This document shows positions 37,821-49,300 of a stretch of 64,000 bases of DNA, piece by piece. The stretch covers positions 3,224,001 through 3,288,000 of the forward strand of contig CP084611.1 of NCBI GenBank assembly GCA_025917655.1. Direction: 5' to 3'. The DNA is from Chlorella sorokiniana. Taxonomy: Eukaryota > Chlorophyta > Trebouxiophyceae > Chlorellales > Chlorellaceae. The position numbers and the translations under genes were made by a program. The notes under the pieces are model-generated. The model worked only from the letters and a program-made list of their open reading frames with translations. It did not search any database and was not told the origin of the DNA. Position 1 is the stretch's first letter, and the number at the start of each line of letters is the position of its first letter.

Positions 37821-40800
37821 TCAGTCCTCTGCCGGGGCCTCATCACCAGAAGCAGGCTCCGCGTATTTCACCACCGCCACACAGCGCTTGCCGCGGCGCG
37901 GCTGCCTGCCGGCGGGTGCCGATGCTGCTGTCACGCCGTGCTCCTGCTGCTCCACGTGCCGATGCTGGCTCTGCTGCTCCTGCTGGGGCGGGAGCGCAGG
38001 CACCACCAGGAGCCCCGGCTCCTCCCCACCCCTGCCCTCATCTGCATCGGCGCACCCAGCAGCCTGCATCCCAGCCTGTGCGCCCCTGACGCCACGCCCG
38101 CGGCCTGCCCTATGGCCACGGTCAGTGCTTGGCGCTGCCCGCCGCCGCTGCCGCTTTGGCTCGCTGGTCGAGGGGCCCTGGCCGTTGCCGCAGCCCTGGG
38201 CGTCTCCGCGGCCCGCAGCGCTGCGCTTGCGGCTGGCGCCCTTGCTGCTGCCGCGGCCCCATCCACCTGCTGCCCATCCTCCTGCAGCATGATCTCTTGG
38301 TGCTCCCGCCCCGCAATGCCCACCACAGCCTGCATGGCGGGAGGAAAAAGGGCATGCTCAGCCAGCAGGCTGGGTGCCTGTCCGCCACGCCAGCCTCGGT
38401 GCGCGGCGGGCGCCCCGCTCTGACACCCCCACCCTCTGGGCAAGCCCACCCGCTGCAGGCGCTTTGACTTGATCTTGGCGAAGCGCTGGCGCATGGTGAG
38501 GAATGAGTCCAGGGTGGCCTGGCTCTGGCGCTGCTCGTAGGCCGCCGCCACGGGCCCAGCAGCTCCTCCGCCTGCCCCGCGCTCCAGCCAAACCGCTCGG
38601 CGCAGAAGCGTCGCAGCAGCTCGACGTCGGGGCAGCCAAAGGAGAACCTGTGGGGCGAGAGGGGTGCAGCCAGCCTGAGCGATGCTTGCGACGGCGCCGT
38701 GGCCAAGTGCAGCGCCGCATCCAGCTTGCGCAGTCCCGTGCTCTTGGCGAGAGCCGCGCAGCAATGACACATGAACAACCCCCATCCCCCCCCATCTGCC
38801 GCCTCACTTGTCCTTGGACGTGTCCACCCGCGGCTCGGCATACGCCTGCGCCACCGCGTCGCTGGGGAACCCGGGGGCGGCTCCCAGTTGCGCCGCACGC
38901 CGCGGTGCTTGTGCTTGAACTCCGCCATCAGCGCCGCCTGCCGCTCGTCCCGGGAGCCGGGCCGCGCCCGCCCCGCCCTCCCCGCCCGGGCTGCCCGCAC
39001 CGCCCTGGCCGCCTGCCTGCCCCTGCTGCTGCCCGCGGCCGCGCCGCGGCCCCTGCCGCCGCCCTTGCCGCGCGCCAGCTGCACCAGCTCCTCATCCGGC
39101 GCCGTCAGCCAGTCGCGGAAGGCGCGCAGGCCCTGGGCCCCGGGAAAGGCATGCACCACCTCCACCGCATTGACGATGCCCACGCCTGGACAGAAGGGGG
39201 GAAGGGGGGTCGGTGGCGAGCGCCAGGCAGCAGAGCCCCTGGGCCGGCCGCGCCGCCAACAGCACCAGCGCTGGCCACGGGCCAGGCAGCGGGCGCCCCC
39301 TAGCTCCCCACCCTGGCCCGCCCACCCGCCACGCCCTCGCAGTAGTCTGAGCCCAGCAGCTGGGCCAGCTGCGCCAGCTGCTCGCGCCCCACACCCAGCT
39401 CCCGCTCCACGTCCTCGCTGCGGTACTCCTCCACGTACCGCTTGCTCTCGAAGATGTGGCGGTACACGCGCCGCGCCCCAAACAGGAAGACGTCGTTGTC
39501 GTCCGTCACCACGCCGTCCACCAGCCCCTCCGCGTCCAGCCACGCGCACTGCGCCTCCGCCTCCTGCGGCGCGATGATGTAGGGCAGGCCAAACATCTGC
39601 GCGGGGCACGGGGTGGGGGGGGGTGGGTGAGGCCAGGGCGTGGCCAGGGGGTTGAGGGGCACGCGCGCCCTCAATTGCTCTGTGGCTCGGCGCCCGCGTG
39701 CTGCGCAACGCGCCTTCCCACCCATCATTAATCGATCCATAGTATATGCACCCCCACATCAAAACAACCACCCACACCCAACAGCAGCACCCACGTGCGC
39801 GTGCACCCGCACCGTCAGCAGCTCCATGCAGTCCTGGTACATGTCGGCGGTGGGGGTCTCCACCTGGCCCGACCCGCGCGCTGGCTGGCCCTCAGCCGCC
39901 GCTCCTCCGCCTGCAGCGCCTCCAGCTGGGCCTCAAAGTCCAGCGGCGGCGGCGGCGGGGGAGGCGCGCCGCCCGGCTGCCGCCGCTCCTCCTGCGGGGT
40001 GCTGCCCGCGCCCTGCTGGCTGCCAGGCTGCGAGGGGGGACAGCACGTCCTCCCAGGCCGCCTCGTCATCATCCAGCGCCGCCAGCTGCTCCAGCTCGGC
40101 AGGGGAGAAGCCGCCGATGGAGGGCACACCCGGCAGCTGGGCGCCCTGCACCGCCCGCAGGGCGTCGCAGCGGCGGCAGCATCCTGGGGCTGCCCCTGAA
40201 TATGCGCTGGCGCCGCAGCGGGTGCGGGGAGGCCAGCTGTGCTGGTGAGGGCTGCTGCGCAGCCAGCGCGGCCGGCCGTGCCGCGCCCGGCTGCTGTGCA
40301 TGCTGGGCCTCCTCCAGCGCATCAGCAGCATGGCTGTCCCCGCTGAACCTGACCCGCTTCTTCTTGGCTGCCGCCACGCTGCCAGGCTCGGCCAGGACTG
40401 GGGCAGCCAACGGGGGCGGCCCTCTGCGCGGCTGCTGCATGCGCCACTGTGCCAGTCACTGCCGTGGCGCCGTGCACGCCAGCTCGCTCCCCGCTTGCTG
40501 CGCAGCGTCGGCGCGTGGCCGCTGGTCGAGCGCTCCTTGCTGCACATCTGCTGCTGCTGCCCCAGGCTCGACCACCTCATGGGCTGGCTGCTGAGTCCCG
40601 GCTGCAGCAGCGGCGCTGCGGCTGCCCGGCTGATCAACCGCCTCCCACTTCAAGCTCTCGCCACCCTCCTCCGCCGCAGCCCTGCTAGCCTCATCACCTC
40701 CCAGCTGCTGCTGCTGCTGCTGCTGCTGGTCAAGCGTGGCTGCCTTGCTGGGCCCCAGCCACTCCTCCAGCCGCTTGGTGGAGCCGCGGTTGATGCTGGA

Positions 40801-43800
40801 CAGCAGCGGCGCCCGCCCGCCTGCCCCGCCTGCCCCGCCTGCCCCGCCTGCGCCTCCACCTCCTCCCACAGCCAGTCGGCGTCGCTGCCGCTGCCTCCTG
40901 GTCGCCCTGCTCCAACCCTGCCGCTTCCGCCTCCAAGCATGCGGCGGGTGCTGGTGGCGGGCTGACGGGCTGCTGCTGCGCGTGGCCGGCCTGTGTTTGC
41001 TGCTCAGCCCCCGACGCCAAGTCCACCACCTCCGCAGTACCCCCGGCCGCCTCCTCCGCAGCTGGCTCGCCAAGGTGCAGCTTCCGTCGCAGCTCCCGCC
41101 GCTGTTGCAGCAACCTGTCGGCGGTGGCCGCTGGCGACACGAGGGCGGCTGCCGGGCTGGCGTCGCTGCCGCTGCTGGCGCTGGCACTGCCCGCCGCCTG
41201 CTTGCCCCCCAACCGGGACCGGCCAGGCTGCGGCGGATGGCCTCCTGCAGCTGCGCATCCTCGTCCTCGGGCACAGGCTTGGCCGGGGAGGCGCTGCGCG
41301 CTGCACACGGGAGAGGGGACGGGGTCATCAAACCAGCGCGTGCATGGCTCTGAGCCAGCAATGCACAGCCTGCCTTCGGCATGTGCAGCAGCCAGCAGCA
41401 GGGCTAAGGGCAGCAGGCAAGGCTCACCAATGAGCGCCTTGCGCTTGCTGGGGGGTGGCGGCGGCGGCCGCGACGACTTGCGCCTGCTGGCCCCGGACCG
41501 CCACGTCAGCGCCCGCCTCCGCAGCTGGCCCCGCCTCCCCCTGCCCCGTGCCCTCCCCCTCCCCCGCCTGCTCCCCCATGTCGCCAGCTTGCGCCCCATC
41601 TGGAAGCCATGGCTCATGCTCCAGTAGCGCTGCCGCGCCGCCGCCCGCTCCCGCCAGTGCTGCTCCTCCGCCTTGGCGGCGCTGCCGCCGCCCGGCCCCT
41701 CGGGGGCATCCACGTCCTCCCAGCCCAGCTCATCCTCGGCGACTGCACAGGGCACCGCGCAGTGCGGCATTTACAGGCTGCCCGCCCTGCCACCCAGCTT
41801 GCCGCCCCTGGCACAGCCCGTCGACGCAGGCAAGGCGCCTTGCCGGCGCCCCCGCCAGTCAGGCAGCGCCGTGCAGCTCACTTGCGTCGCTGAAGTCCTC
41901 CCCGCCGCCACGTCAAACTCAATGTCCAGCACAGCGCCGCCCCCCCGCATCGAGCGCCGACGCGTGCTGCGTGGCGGGCTGCACCGCGGGGGCGCTGCCG
42001 CAGCCGGCTCCACAGCTGCTGCGCCACCAGCAGGAAGGGCTGGTGGGGCCTGCAGCCCTGCCCCCTGCTGCCGCTCCTGCTGCCGCTGCACCGCCGGCTG
42101 CACGCCCTGCTCCCCCCCATCTCTGTGCAGCACATACTCGCGGCCCGCCTCGCCAGCGATGCGTCGCGCCGCGCTGCCCCCGCCGCCGCGCTGTTGATGG
42201 CGTCCTTCACCTCCTCCACCTGGCGCCTGCGGGGGCACCCGGCAGGCAGCACCATCCGTGTGGGCCAGCCTCGCTCAGACACGCGGTGAGGGCAGTCTGG
42301 TGCTGCTCGTGTGTAAAGCAACCCATCTGGACCGCGCGCCCCCCCCCCCGCCTTGCTCACCCCGCCCCCTGAGGCGGCAGCACCCACCTGAAGCGCGTGG
42401 CCGCCAGGTACTGCTGCATCTGGAACTGCGAGAAGTTGGCGGGGGCGGCTGCGCGCGCCTCCAGCGCCGCGCGGTTGGCGGCGCGCTGCCGCTCCCGCTC
42501 CGCATCCATCAGCTGCATGGCCAGGGAGGGGGCAGCCGCGACAGCACCTCCGGGTCCAGCCGCTGGCCCTGCAGCGGGGAGGAGGGAAGGGGGCAAAGAG
42601 GGCAAATGAGTGCAGGCAGGTGGGTTGGGAGGCGGGGAGCTGTGTGTGTGGGGAGACGTGTGGGTAAGCGGCCGCAGGCTCTACCTCTGGCACCACAATC
42701 TCCAGCTCCCCCTCGTCGCTGTCATCCTCGCTGCTGGCAGAGGCCCCGCCGGCCTGCACGCGCCGCCGCTGCTGGTGCCGCTCCTGGCTGCGCGAGAGGA
42801 AGGCGGAGAGCGCGCCGCGCCCGCTGCCTGGGCAGCAGCCACAGCCGCCGCTGCATCGTCACCGGCAGCCCATCCCGCGGCCGCCGCCTGTGCGGCGAGC
42901 AGCTCGTCGGCAGCGGAGGTCCGTGCTGCAGCTGCCGCAGGCACAGCGCCGCCCGTGCTGGGGCCCTCCCCCGCCCTTGTAGGCCTGTGGGGCGCAGGGG
43001 CCAGCACAGGCTGGCCGCCGCCGTCGGCCGGGTCCTGGTCGACAGCTGGCGCCTTGCCCTTGCGGGCTCGGCGGCAGCAGCCGCCGCCGCCTCCTCCTCC
43101 TCCTCCTCCTCCTCCTGCCCACCCACCAGGTCCACAATTTCTGCACCCTGCTGCTGCTCTTGCTCAGCCCGCTGCTCCTGCAGCGGCACCCCCGCTGCTG
43201 CGCCTGCTGCCCGGCGTCCCTGGACACTGCCCCTGTCCTGCCATTGGCCCCTGCCGGCCCCTGCCTGCCGCCTGCTGCTGCCTGTCGCAGCTGCGCCTCT
43301 GTCACCTTGCCCAGCGCGTGCTGCTTCAGCTGGTTCATCAGCAGCTTCTCCGCCGTCTTGCGCAGCTTGGCGTGCTGCTGCTCCCGGCGGCGGCGGCGGG
43401 CGGCGGTGGTCTGCTTCTTCAGGGCCGGGGTGGCCCCATCAAACACAAACACGGGGCGAATGCGGTGGAACAGCAGCCTGCAGGGCAGGCGCAAGTGGGC
43501 GTGTGGCCAACATGCCGCCGCCGGACAGGTAGCGCGATGAACCAGTGTGCCCAGAAGACATGTTTACGCAGACACCTGCAGATGCGCCTGAAAAAGCCCA
43601 GCACGTGTGCATTCCGCAGCAGCTCCCCCGATCATCCCGCATCGCTTGAATGAACTGGAACAGCCAGATGGAGGCATCTGCAGCACAGGGAAGGGAAGGG
43701 CGGCAGGTGCGGGAAGAGGGCGGCGGCAGCAGTGCAAGGCAACCTTGTGGCCCTTGGGAAGGGGGTGAGCCAGTGGGCCTGCTTCAGATCAGCTACGAAG

Positions 43801-43905
43801 ATCGTGATATATCGTACCCACTGCCAGCTTCTTGTTGCGCAGCGCTTCTATGTGAATCCGCCGGCCGACTGGCTCCAGCAGCGGCCAAAGCCCTTTGACA
43901 CCCAT
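37821..43905 (-). CDS. XPG: XPG/RAD2 structure-specific endonuclease
   Basis: The 3' flap/bubble endonuclease of nucleotide excision repair, in the nucleus. The first exon starts at 43905 with [16 protein letters not shown], followed by [17 protein letters not shown]. The N-region continues with [20 protein letters not shown] and [20 protein letters not shown] long low-complexity spacer with Glu and Gln runs and GQA repeats follows. The I-region has [49 protein letters not shown] and [10 protein letters not shown], then the helix-hairpin-helix [15 protein letters not shown]. The acidic catalytic residues are present (VTDDND, EAEAQ, GSDYCEG). A PCNA-binding-like peptide QATLDSFL and basic KIKSKR follow. 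The likely C-terminus is [16 protein letters not shown], stop at 37821. Another frame would end at 37931 and looks less protein-like. One-base breaks occur near 43625, 39190, 38570 and 38070. Confidence 0.93.
40705..40728 (-). repeat. CAG repeat encoding poly-Gln in XPG spacer
   Basis: Eight CTG units on the plus strand are read as a glutamine run after ATLD in the XPG spacer. Confidence 0.8.
40821..40850 (-). repeat. 9-bp minisatellite in XPG spacer
   Basis: At least three perfect ctgccccgc units in tandem, read on the coding strand as a repeated Gly-Gln-Ala tripeptide. Confidence 0.8.
43091..43116 (-). repeat. CTC/GAG repeat encoding poly-Glu in XPG
   Basis: About eight GAG codons in a row on the coding strand give an acidic run in the spacer region. 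Confidence 0.8.
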
Positions 43906-44184
43906 TCTTCAATTTATTCAAGCCTTCTTAAAAGCAGAGTGGCACGCTGCCACTAGCGTTCGGAGCCCGCACAGGCCGCTACCGTCCGCATGTCCACCCC
44001 TTGAGCGACATGGCGTCCCTCCATGGTAGAAACAACGAAATGTTTGTTGCGCGAGATCATAGCACTGCAAGTCCCGGCCCAGCGCTGCTGAGGTGGCAGC
44101 ACCGAGGTGGCGCCGCCGCCTGGTGTCGGCTGCCCAGGTGGCCTGGTCGCATTGGCTCGCTGTGTGGCGGTGGCTTACAGGCCT

Positions 44185-46210
44185 TCAGGCTTCTGCTTCA
44201 AGCTGCCAGGGCCGCATAATAACCTTGTTGAACCCCGGCGCTCTGTTGTTGAACAGCCTGTACGCCTCTGGTCCCGAGGAGAGCGGCAGGCGGTGCGAAA
44301 CCACGGCGGTCACGTCGTACTTCTTGCCCTGCACCAGCGGCAGGAGGCGGTCCATGTAGTGCCTGCGAGGGATGGGAGGCAGGCGTGTGCCACGCTCACT
44401 AGGCAGGCTTGCTGGTGCAGGAGGCGGCAGAGCACGGGGCTCAGTGGCGGGCGCACCGAGCGGAGCAACGACCGCTGCGGTAGCAAATGTTCTTGTTGTA
44501 GCCGTCTACAGGGCTGAAAGGGAAGGTGGCGTCTGCGGCGGGAGCGGATCACAGGTTTAGAGCGGCAGCGAGACTGCTTCGTCCCGATGGGGAGGGGGTC
44601 GATGTGTGGATCCAACCGACGCATTCCCTCCTCAGACACCTAATTTCCTCCACACCCACCTGTGTGGCAGCCCACCGAGGAGACGGTGCCGCCCGGGCGC
44701 ACCAGGTCGAACGCCGCCCTCAGCGCCAGCGGGCTGCCCACCACCTCAAGCACGCAGTCGGCGCCGCGCCCGCCCGTGGCCGCCCTGCACGCGGGTGTGG
44801 GAGGCCGGCCGGTCCTGGTCTGACACATTGACGCTCACACCGTGCTGTATGGGGCCCCAGCTCGCTCTGCAGCCGGGTGGTGTGTCACCAGTCTCCCCCT
44901 TCAGCACCCAGGCCATGCCCACCTGACCGTCGCCAGGGGGTCCTGCTGTTGGCGGTGGATGGGCACCGCTCCGTGCCGCTGCGCCATGGCCAGCCGGTCG
45001 GCCACCGAGTCGATGGCAAAGATGGTGCCAGCCCCCAGCTCGCGCGCGCCTGGCAGCGGGGGGGAAGGGCGTGGGGACGGCGGGAGGGGGCGGTGAGCTG
45101 GCAAGCGCGGCAGACAGGCAGGCCAAGAGGTGCGGCAGCCCCCTCTCTCCACACACCCCTACCCCACCCGCCCGCTCACTCAGGATGGCCAGCTGCGCCA
45201 CCGGGCCGCAGCCCACCACCGCGACCACCGGGCCTGGCACTTCGCCCCCTGCGCCCCCTGCGCCACCCGCGCAGCCCTCCGCCGCCAGCTGAGCGATGCC
45301 GCCGCTCTCCGCGCAGAACCAGCCGGTGGAGAGGATGTCCCCCAGCAGCAGCGCTCCTCGTCGCTCACCCCAAGGGGCACCGCCGCCAGGGTGGAGTCCG
45401 CCAAGGGCACCCTGCGCAGCCGGCAGGGTGCCCTTGGCGGACAGGGCTTGCATGAACCGTCGCGCTGGCGGTCGAGGGGCATGCACGGTGGGGTGGGCAA
45501 CGGCAGGGCTGCCATGCTGCGTCCAGGGCCCCCTCCTTGCCTGATGTACTGGGCTTGGGCGCCGTGCAGGCCGCAGCCGCCCTCCCTCCAGCCAAAGAGC
45601 TGGGAGCGCTCGCACCTGTGCTCGCCAGATAGAACAGCTTCTGGGCCCGCTGAACAGCTCGACGGCACACGGGGGTGGCGTGCAGGCATGCTTGCAGCCT
45701 GGGCGCTGCGCGAGACGGCCCACCTGGCGGTCAGGCCGCGGCGGCAGTAGAAGCAGGCGCCGCAGCAGGAGGTGAAGGGGCTCATCACGCGGTCCCCGGG
45801 CTTGAACTTGCGCACGGCGCCGCCCACCGCTGCCACGCTGCCCACAAACTCGTGGCCCATGATGCAGCCCTGCTCCTGGGGCTCGCGACAGTTGTAGGGG
45901 TGCAGGTCGCTGCCGCACAGCCCGCACAGCTCCACCCTGCGCCGCAGGCAATGATGGGAATGAGTGGGCCACACATCTCCCTGTCGGCTCACACAGAGCA
46001 GCCGCCTGAGCAGGCTGCTAAAACGCCAGACCCCACGGCACCGTCGACGGGCTAGCACAGCGACTGCGGGGCGGCGGCAGCGGCGGCGCAGCCACCGATC
46101 GACTGTTTGCTTGCTTACTTGACGATCGCATCGGAAGCTTCTTGCAATGCTGGTGTGGGCACAGCTTCGTAGGAAACGTCGCATTTGCCCTGAAAGGTTA
46201 GTGCCATCAT
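44185..46210 (-). CDS. Zinc-dependent alcohol dehydrogenase
   Basis: A medium-chain dehydrogenase of the zinc type, similar to glutathione-independent formaldehyde/threonine dehydrogenase-like enzymes. The first exon reads MMALTFQGKCDVSYEAVPTP and joins through DAIVK to VELCGLCGSDLHPYN. Catalytic zinc ligands are seen in CGLCGSD and MGHEFVGSV. A structural-zinc cysteine lobe is seen in SCCGACFYCRRGLTARC. Then come RVPLADSTLAAVPLGVSDEE, LLLGDILSTGWFCAE, a Rossmann segment (VVAVVGCGPVAQLAILS, then IFAIDSVADRLAMAQ) and GRGADCVLEVVGSPLALRAA. The end is YRLFNNRAPGFNKVIMRPW. Two adjacent ATGs (46210 and 46207) open the first exon. The substrate is not determined. The exon starting at VPLADS is preceded by a perfect hairpin that includes the splice site. 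A frame break occurs near 45340. Confidence 0.88.
45397..45441. repeat. Perfect 19-bp inverted repeat at a splice acceptor
   Basis: Arms 45397-45415 and 45423-45441 are exact reverse complements around a 7-base loop. On the gene strand the 3' arm includes the first codons of the VPLADS exon. The 5' arm lies at the end of the intron. Confidence 0.9.
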
Positions 46211-46359
46211 CGTGGACGGCAGTTCTTGCCCGCTCATGGCGCTTTTCTGAGAGCTTTAACGGTTCGGTTAACAAAGGAAGGCAGCATCATCGACCCACGG
46301 CCAAGCCTGGAAGCCAAAACAGCGGCCGCCCGTCGCCAGGCTGCCGCCCGCGAAACGAG

Positions 46360-49300
46360 TCATGCAAGTAGTGCAAGCAGCAGGAGCGCCACATCCGTCA
46401 GCAGCAGGAAGCAGGCCTCAAAGGCGAACTTCGGTGCAAAGAGAGCCCAGGCGTACAGGTGGCGGCGTTGCACCGCTGCGCTCAGCGTGGCGCAAAACGC
46501 TGCCGCCGCCCGCACCAGGCCCGCCACCAGCAGCGCCTGCTGCGTGGAGCCAGCTACTGCCGGGTGTGCTGCTGCGCCAGCGTGGTCTTGCTTTTCTACT
46601 TGCCCGGCTGCTCCCTGCACCTCTCTGCTGTTGGCAGCAGCCGCCACCCAGTGCAGCATGGCGGGCAGCGAGAGCAGCACCAGCAGCATGGCTCCAAAGG
46701 TGTTGAGCGCCATCAGGGCGGCAGAGCGCCAGAGGTGAAACTCGTCCGAGCCCACAAAGCCTGGCAGCAAGGGTGCGGAAGGGGGAGGGGAAGCTGAGCC
46801 TGGCAGCGCGCCGCAGCAACGTCAGCCAGCCAGGGCGGCTGTGCAGCACGCCGCCACCCGCCTGCGGGGCCCTCACCCGCGGTGTACTCCAGCCCTGCAA
46901 ACTCGCACAGGTGGCCCGTCACGTAAAACATCTGCGCCGCCACCAGGGCCGCCAGGGCCGCCGCCCCGCCCGCCGCCGACCTGCCGCCGCAGGAGCCAGG
47001 CGGCTGGAGCTGGGCACGCCGCGCGCACAGCTTGGTTGCCGCAGTCAGCAGCAGCAGCCCCAGCAGCAAGATGAGCGGGGTGCGCCGCTCGGACACCTGC
47101 ACCACCAGCGCCAGCAGCACCTGGGCGGCGGCGGCGGCGGCGGCTGCCGCGCCGCGTAGCCGCCGCGCAGCCGCCGCGAGCAGCCAGAGCGCCGCCGCCG
47201 CCCCGCAGAGCGCGTACGTGGCGTGCGGCAGCAGGACGCGCAGGGGCAGGCTGGCCAGCTGGGCTGCTAGGGAAGCAGCAGAAGGGGCAGCCCTTGCTGC
47301 TGCCTGCTGAGCGCGGCTCGCCAGGACGGCTGCCCAGCTGTGTGGGTGGTCGCCCGCCAACCGCGACAGGCTGACGTCGGCAGGCAGGAAGCCGTGCCCC
47401 TCCGCCTCCTCGACCTGCAGGTAGGCCGCCGCGCTGGCCAGCGCCGCCAGCACCAGCCAGCGCTGCAGGGCAGGCCTGCCGCCGCCCAGGCCACGCTGCG
47501 CACGCTCCACGGCCAGGCCCAGCACAGCCAGCGGCAGCGTGCACAGCAGGCTGTGCTGCGCCAGGGCGAGCGCCGCGGGCGACCAGGCGTCCAGGCCGGT
47601 GCGCGCCAGCAGCAGGGTGCCCAGCCGCCGCGCTGTGGCCAGCTTGCCCTGCAGGCCGCGCTCCACGTCGGCGGCGGGCTGCGGGTCGTGCACGGTGAGG
47701 CGGTGCCAGAAGCCCTGCCGGGGTGGGCAGGGCAGGGGGCGGGGGCGAAAAGGAGCAGTGAGCGGTTGGCGGCAGCAGCTGGGGACAGTGCAGCGAGCCC
47801 AGCCTCCCGCCAGCTGCCGCGGCATGCGCTGTGCCGCTGGCCCGCCAGCCTGCCTTCACTCCCTGCCCAGCCGACCCCGAAAATGGGGTGCCCCCCACCT
47901 GCCCGGTGTGGTGCGCCAGCCCCAGCAGCGCCATCGCGGCGTTGCAGCGCAGCGCCACCGCCCCCAGCCCCACCACGCCCCGCACGCGCTGCCCGGCTGC
48001 GCGAGCTGCGCGGGCCGTGGCCGCGGCCAGGGCCAGGCAGGCGGCGGCGACCAGGTAGCAGACAGCGGTGCCTGCGAGGGGGCGGGCAGGGTATGCGTGC
48101 AGGTCGGGTGGGGCGCCTGCTGGGCTCCGATGCCACACCAGCAGCAGGGACTCCATCCTGCCTTGAGCAGTGCGTCCCCAGCCCACCTTCGCTGAGCAAG
48201 TAGAAGAAGGAAAAGGTGCCCAGCGCGTGAGCCAGCACCGCAGCCGCCAGCCAGGCACGCAGCGTGGGCACGCGCTGCGCGCCGCCCGGGCGCCAGGGCT
48301 GGACGAGGCCGCCGACGCCGCCAAACGCGGCGGCGGCTTGAGGGCCAGGCTGGCAGCCAGCAGGGCCAGGCCCGCGGCCATGGACAGGTCCCGGAATTGG
48401 GACCACTGCTGCCGGGCCACCTCCAGCGCCGCATCCAGGAATGCGTAGCACCTGCAGCAGCGCACCCACCCGCCGCTGAAGGCCAAGGCAACGTCTGCTG
48501 CTTGCGTGCGCAGGGCAGCCGCAGGGCAGCTGCAGAGCAGCTGCAGGCCCCGCAGCGCAGCCAAGCGGGTGTGGCCGCACCTGGCAACCACCTCCTCAGG
48601 CGCCGCCTCCCCGCCGGCGTCCAGCCCGCCGTGCTGCCGGTTCAGGCCCGCCAGCGCCGCGCGGGAGAAGCGCGTGCCGGGTGCGGCAGCGTAGGCGTTC
48701 AGGTAGGCATGCACCTGCGGTGGGGGCCAACAATCCGAGGAGGGGGCCCACGCGGGTAGTTACGAGTGCAGCTGGCCCTCAGGGATGGCATGCGGTTGAG
48801 TGGTTGTGCAGCCAGACGCCAAGCAGGCTGCCGTCCCGCCACCGCCGCCGCCCCGCCCGCCCACCTGCCGGGCGTTGTGCTTCAGAGCGTCCGCCAGGCT
48901 GCGCTGCCAGTCCCCGCCCGCGCGGGCCACGTGCGGCGCCGCCAGCTGCCACAGCTCCGCGTTCAGCCTGCCCAGGGAGGCAAACGGGATGGGCACGCCC
49001 AGCAGCGCCGCCAGGCTGGGCGCCAGGTCCAGCTGAGCCAGGTCGGGGCGCACTGGTTGCCCTCCACGCCGCAGGTGCAGGAGGCGCGGCACGCCGCGGG
49101 CTGTGGCAGCGGCGCGCTGGCGCGGGTGCCGCCCTGCCCGAAGCACCGCGCAGCGCCGCCACATCCACCGCCAGCAGCAGCGAGTCCACCTCCTCTGGGC
49201 TGCCGCCGCCGTGGTCTCCGCCCAGCGTCTGGCCGTGGTCGCCGCACACCAGGAGGAGGGTGCGGGCGTAGGGGCCCCCGGGGCCCGCCCCTCCGCCAGC

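Noticed and set aside
37931-38070. XPG ending in another frame at 37931
   Set aside because: That tail is Arg/Ser/Trp-rich and unlike a C-terminus. The frame ending at 37821 gives a basic then acidic tail and needs only one more G/C-run break of the common type.
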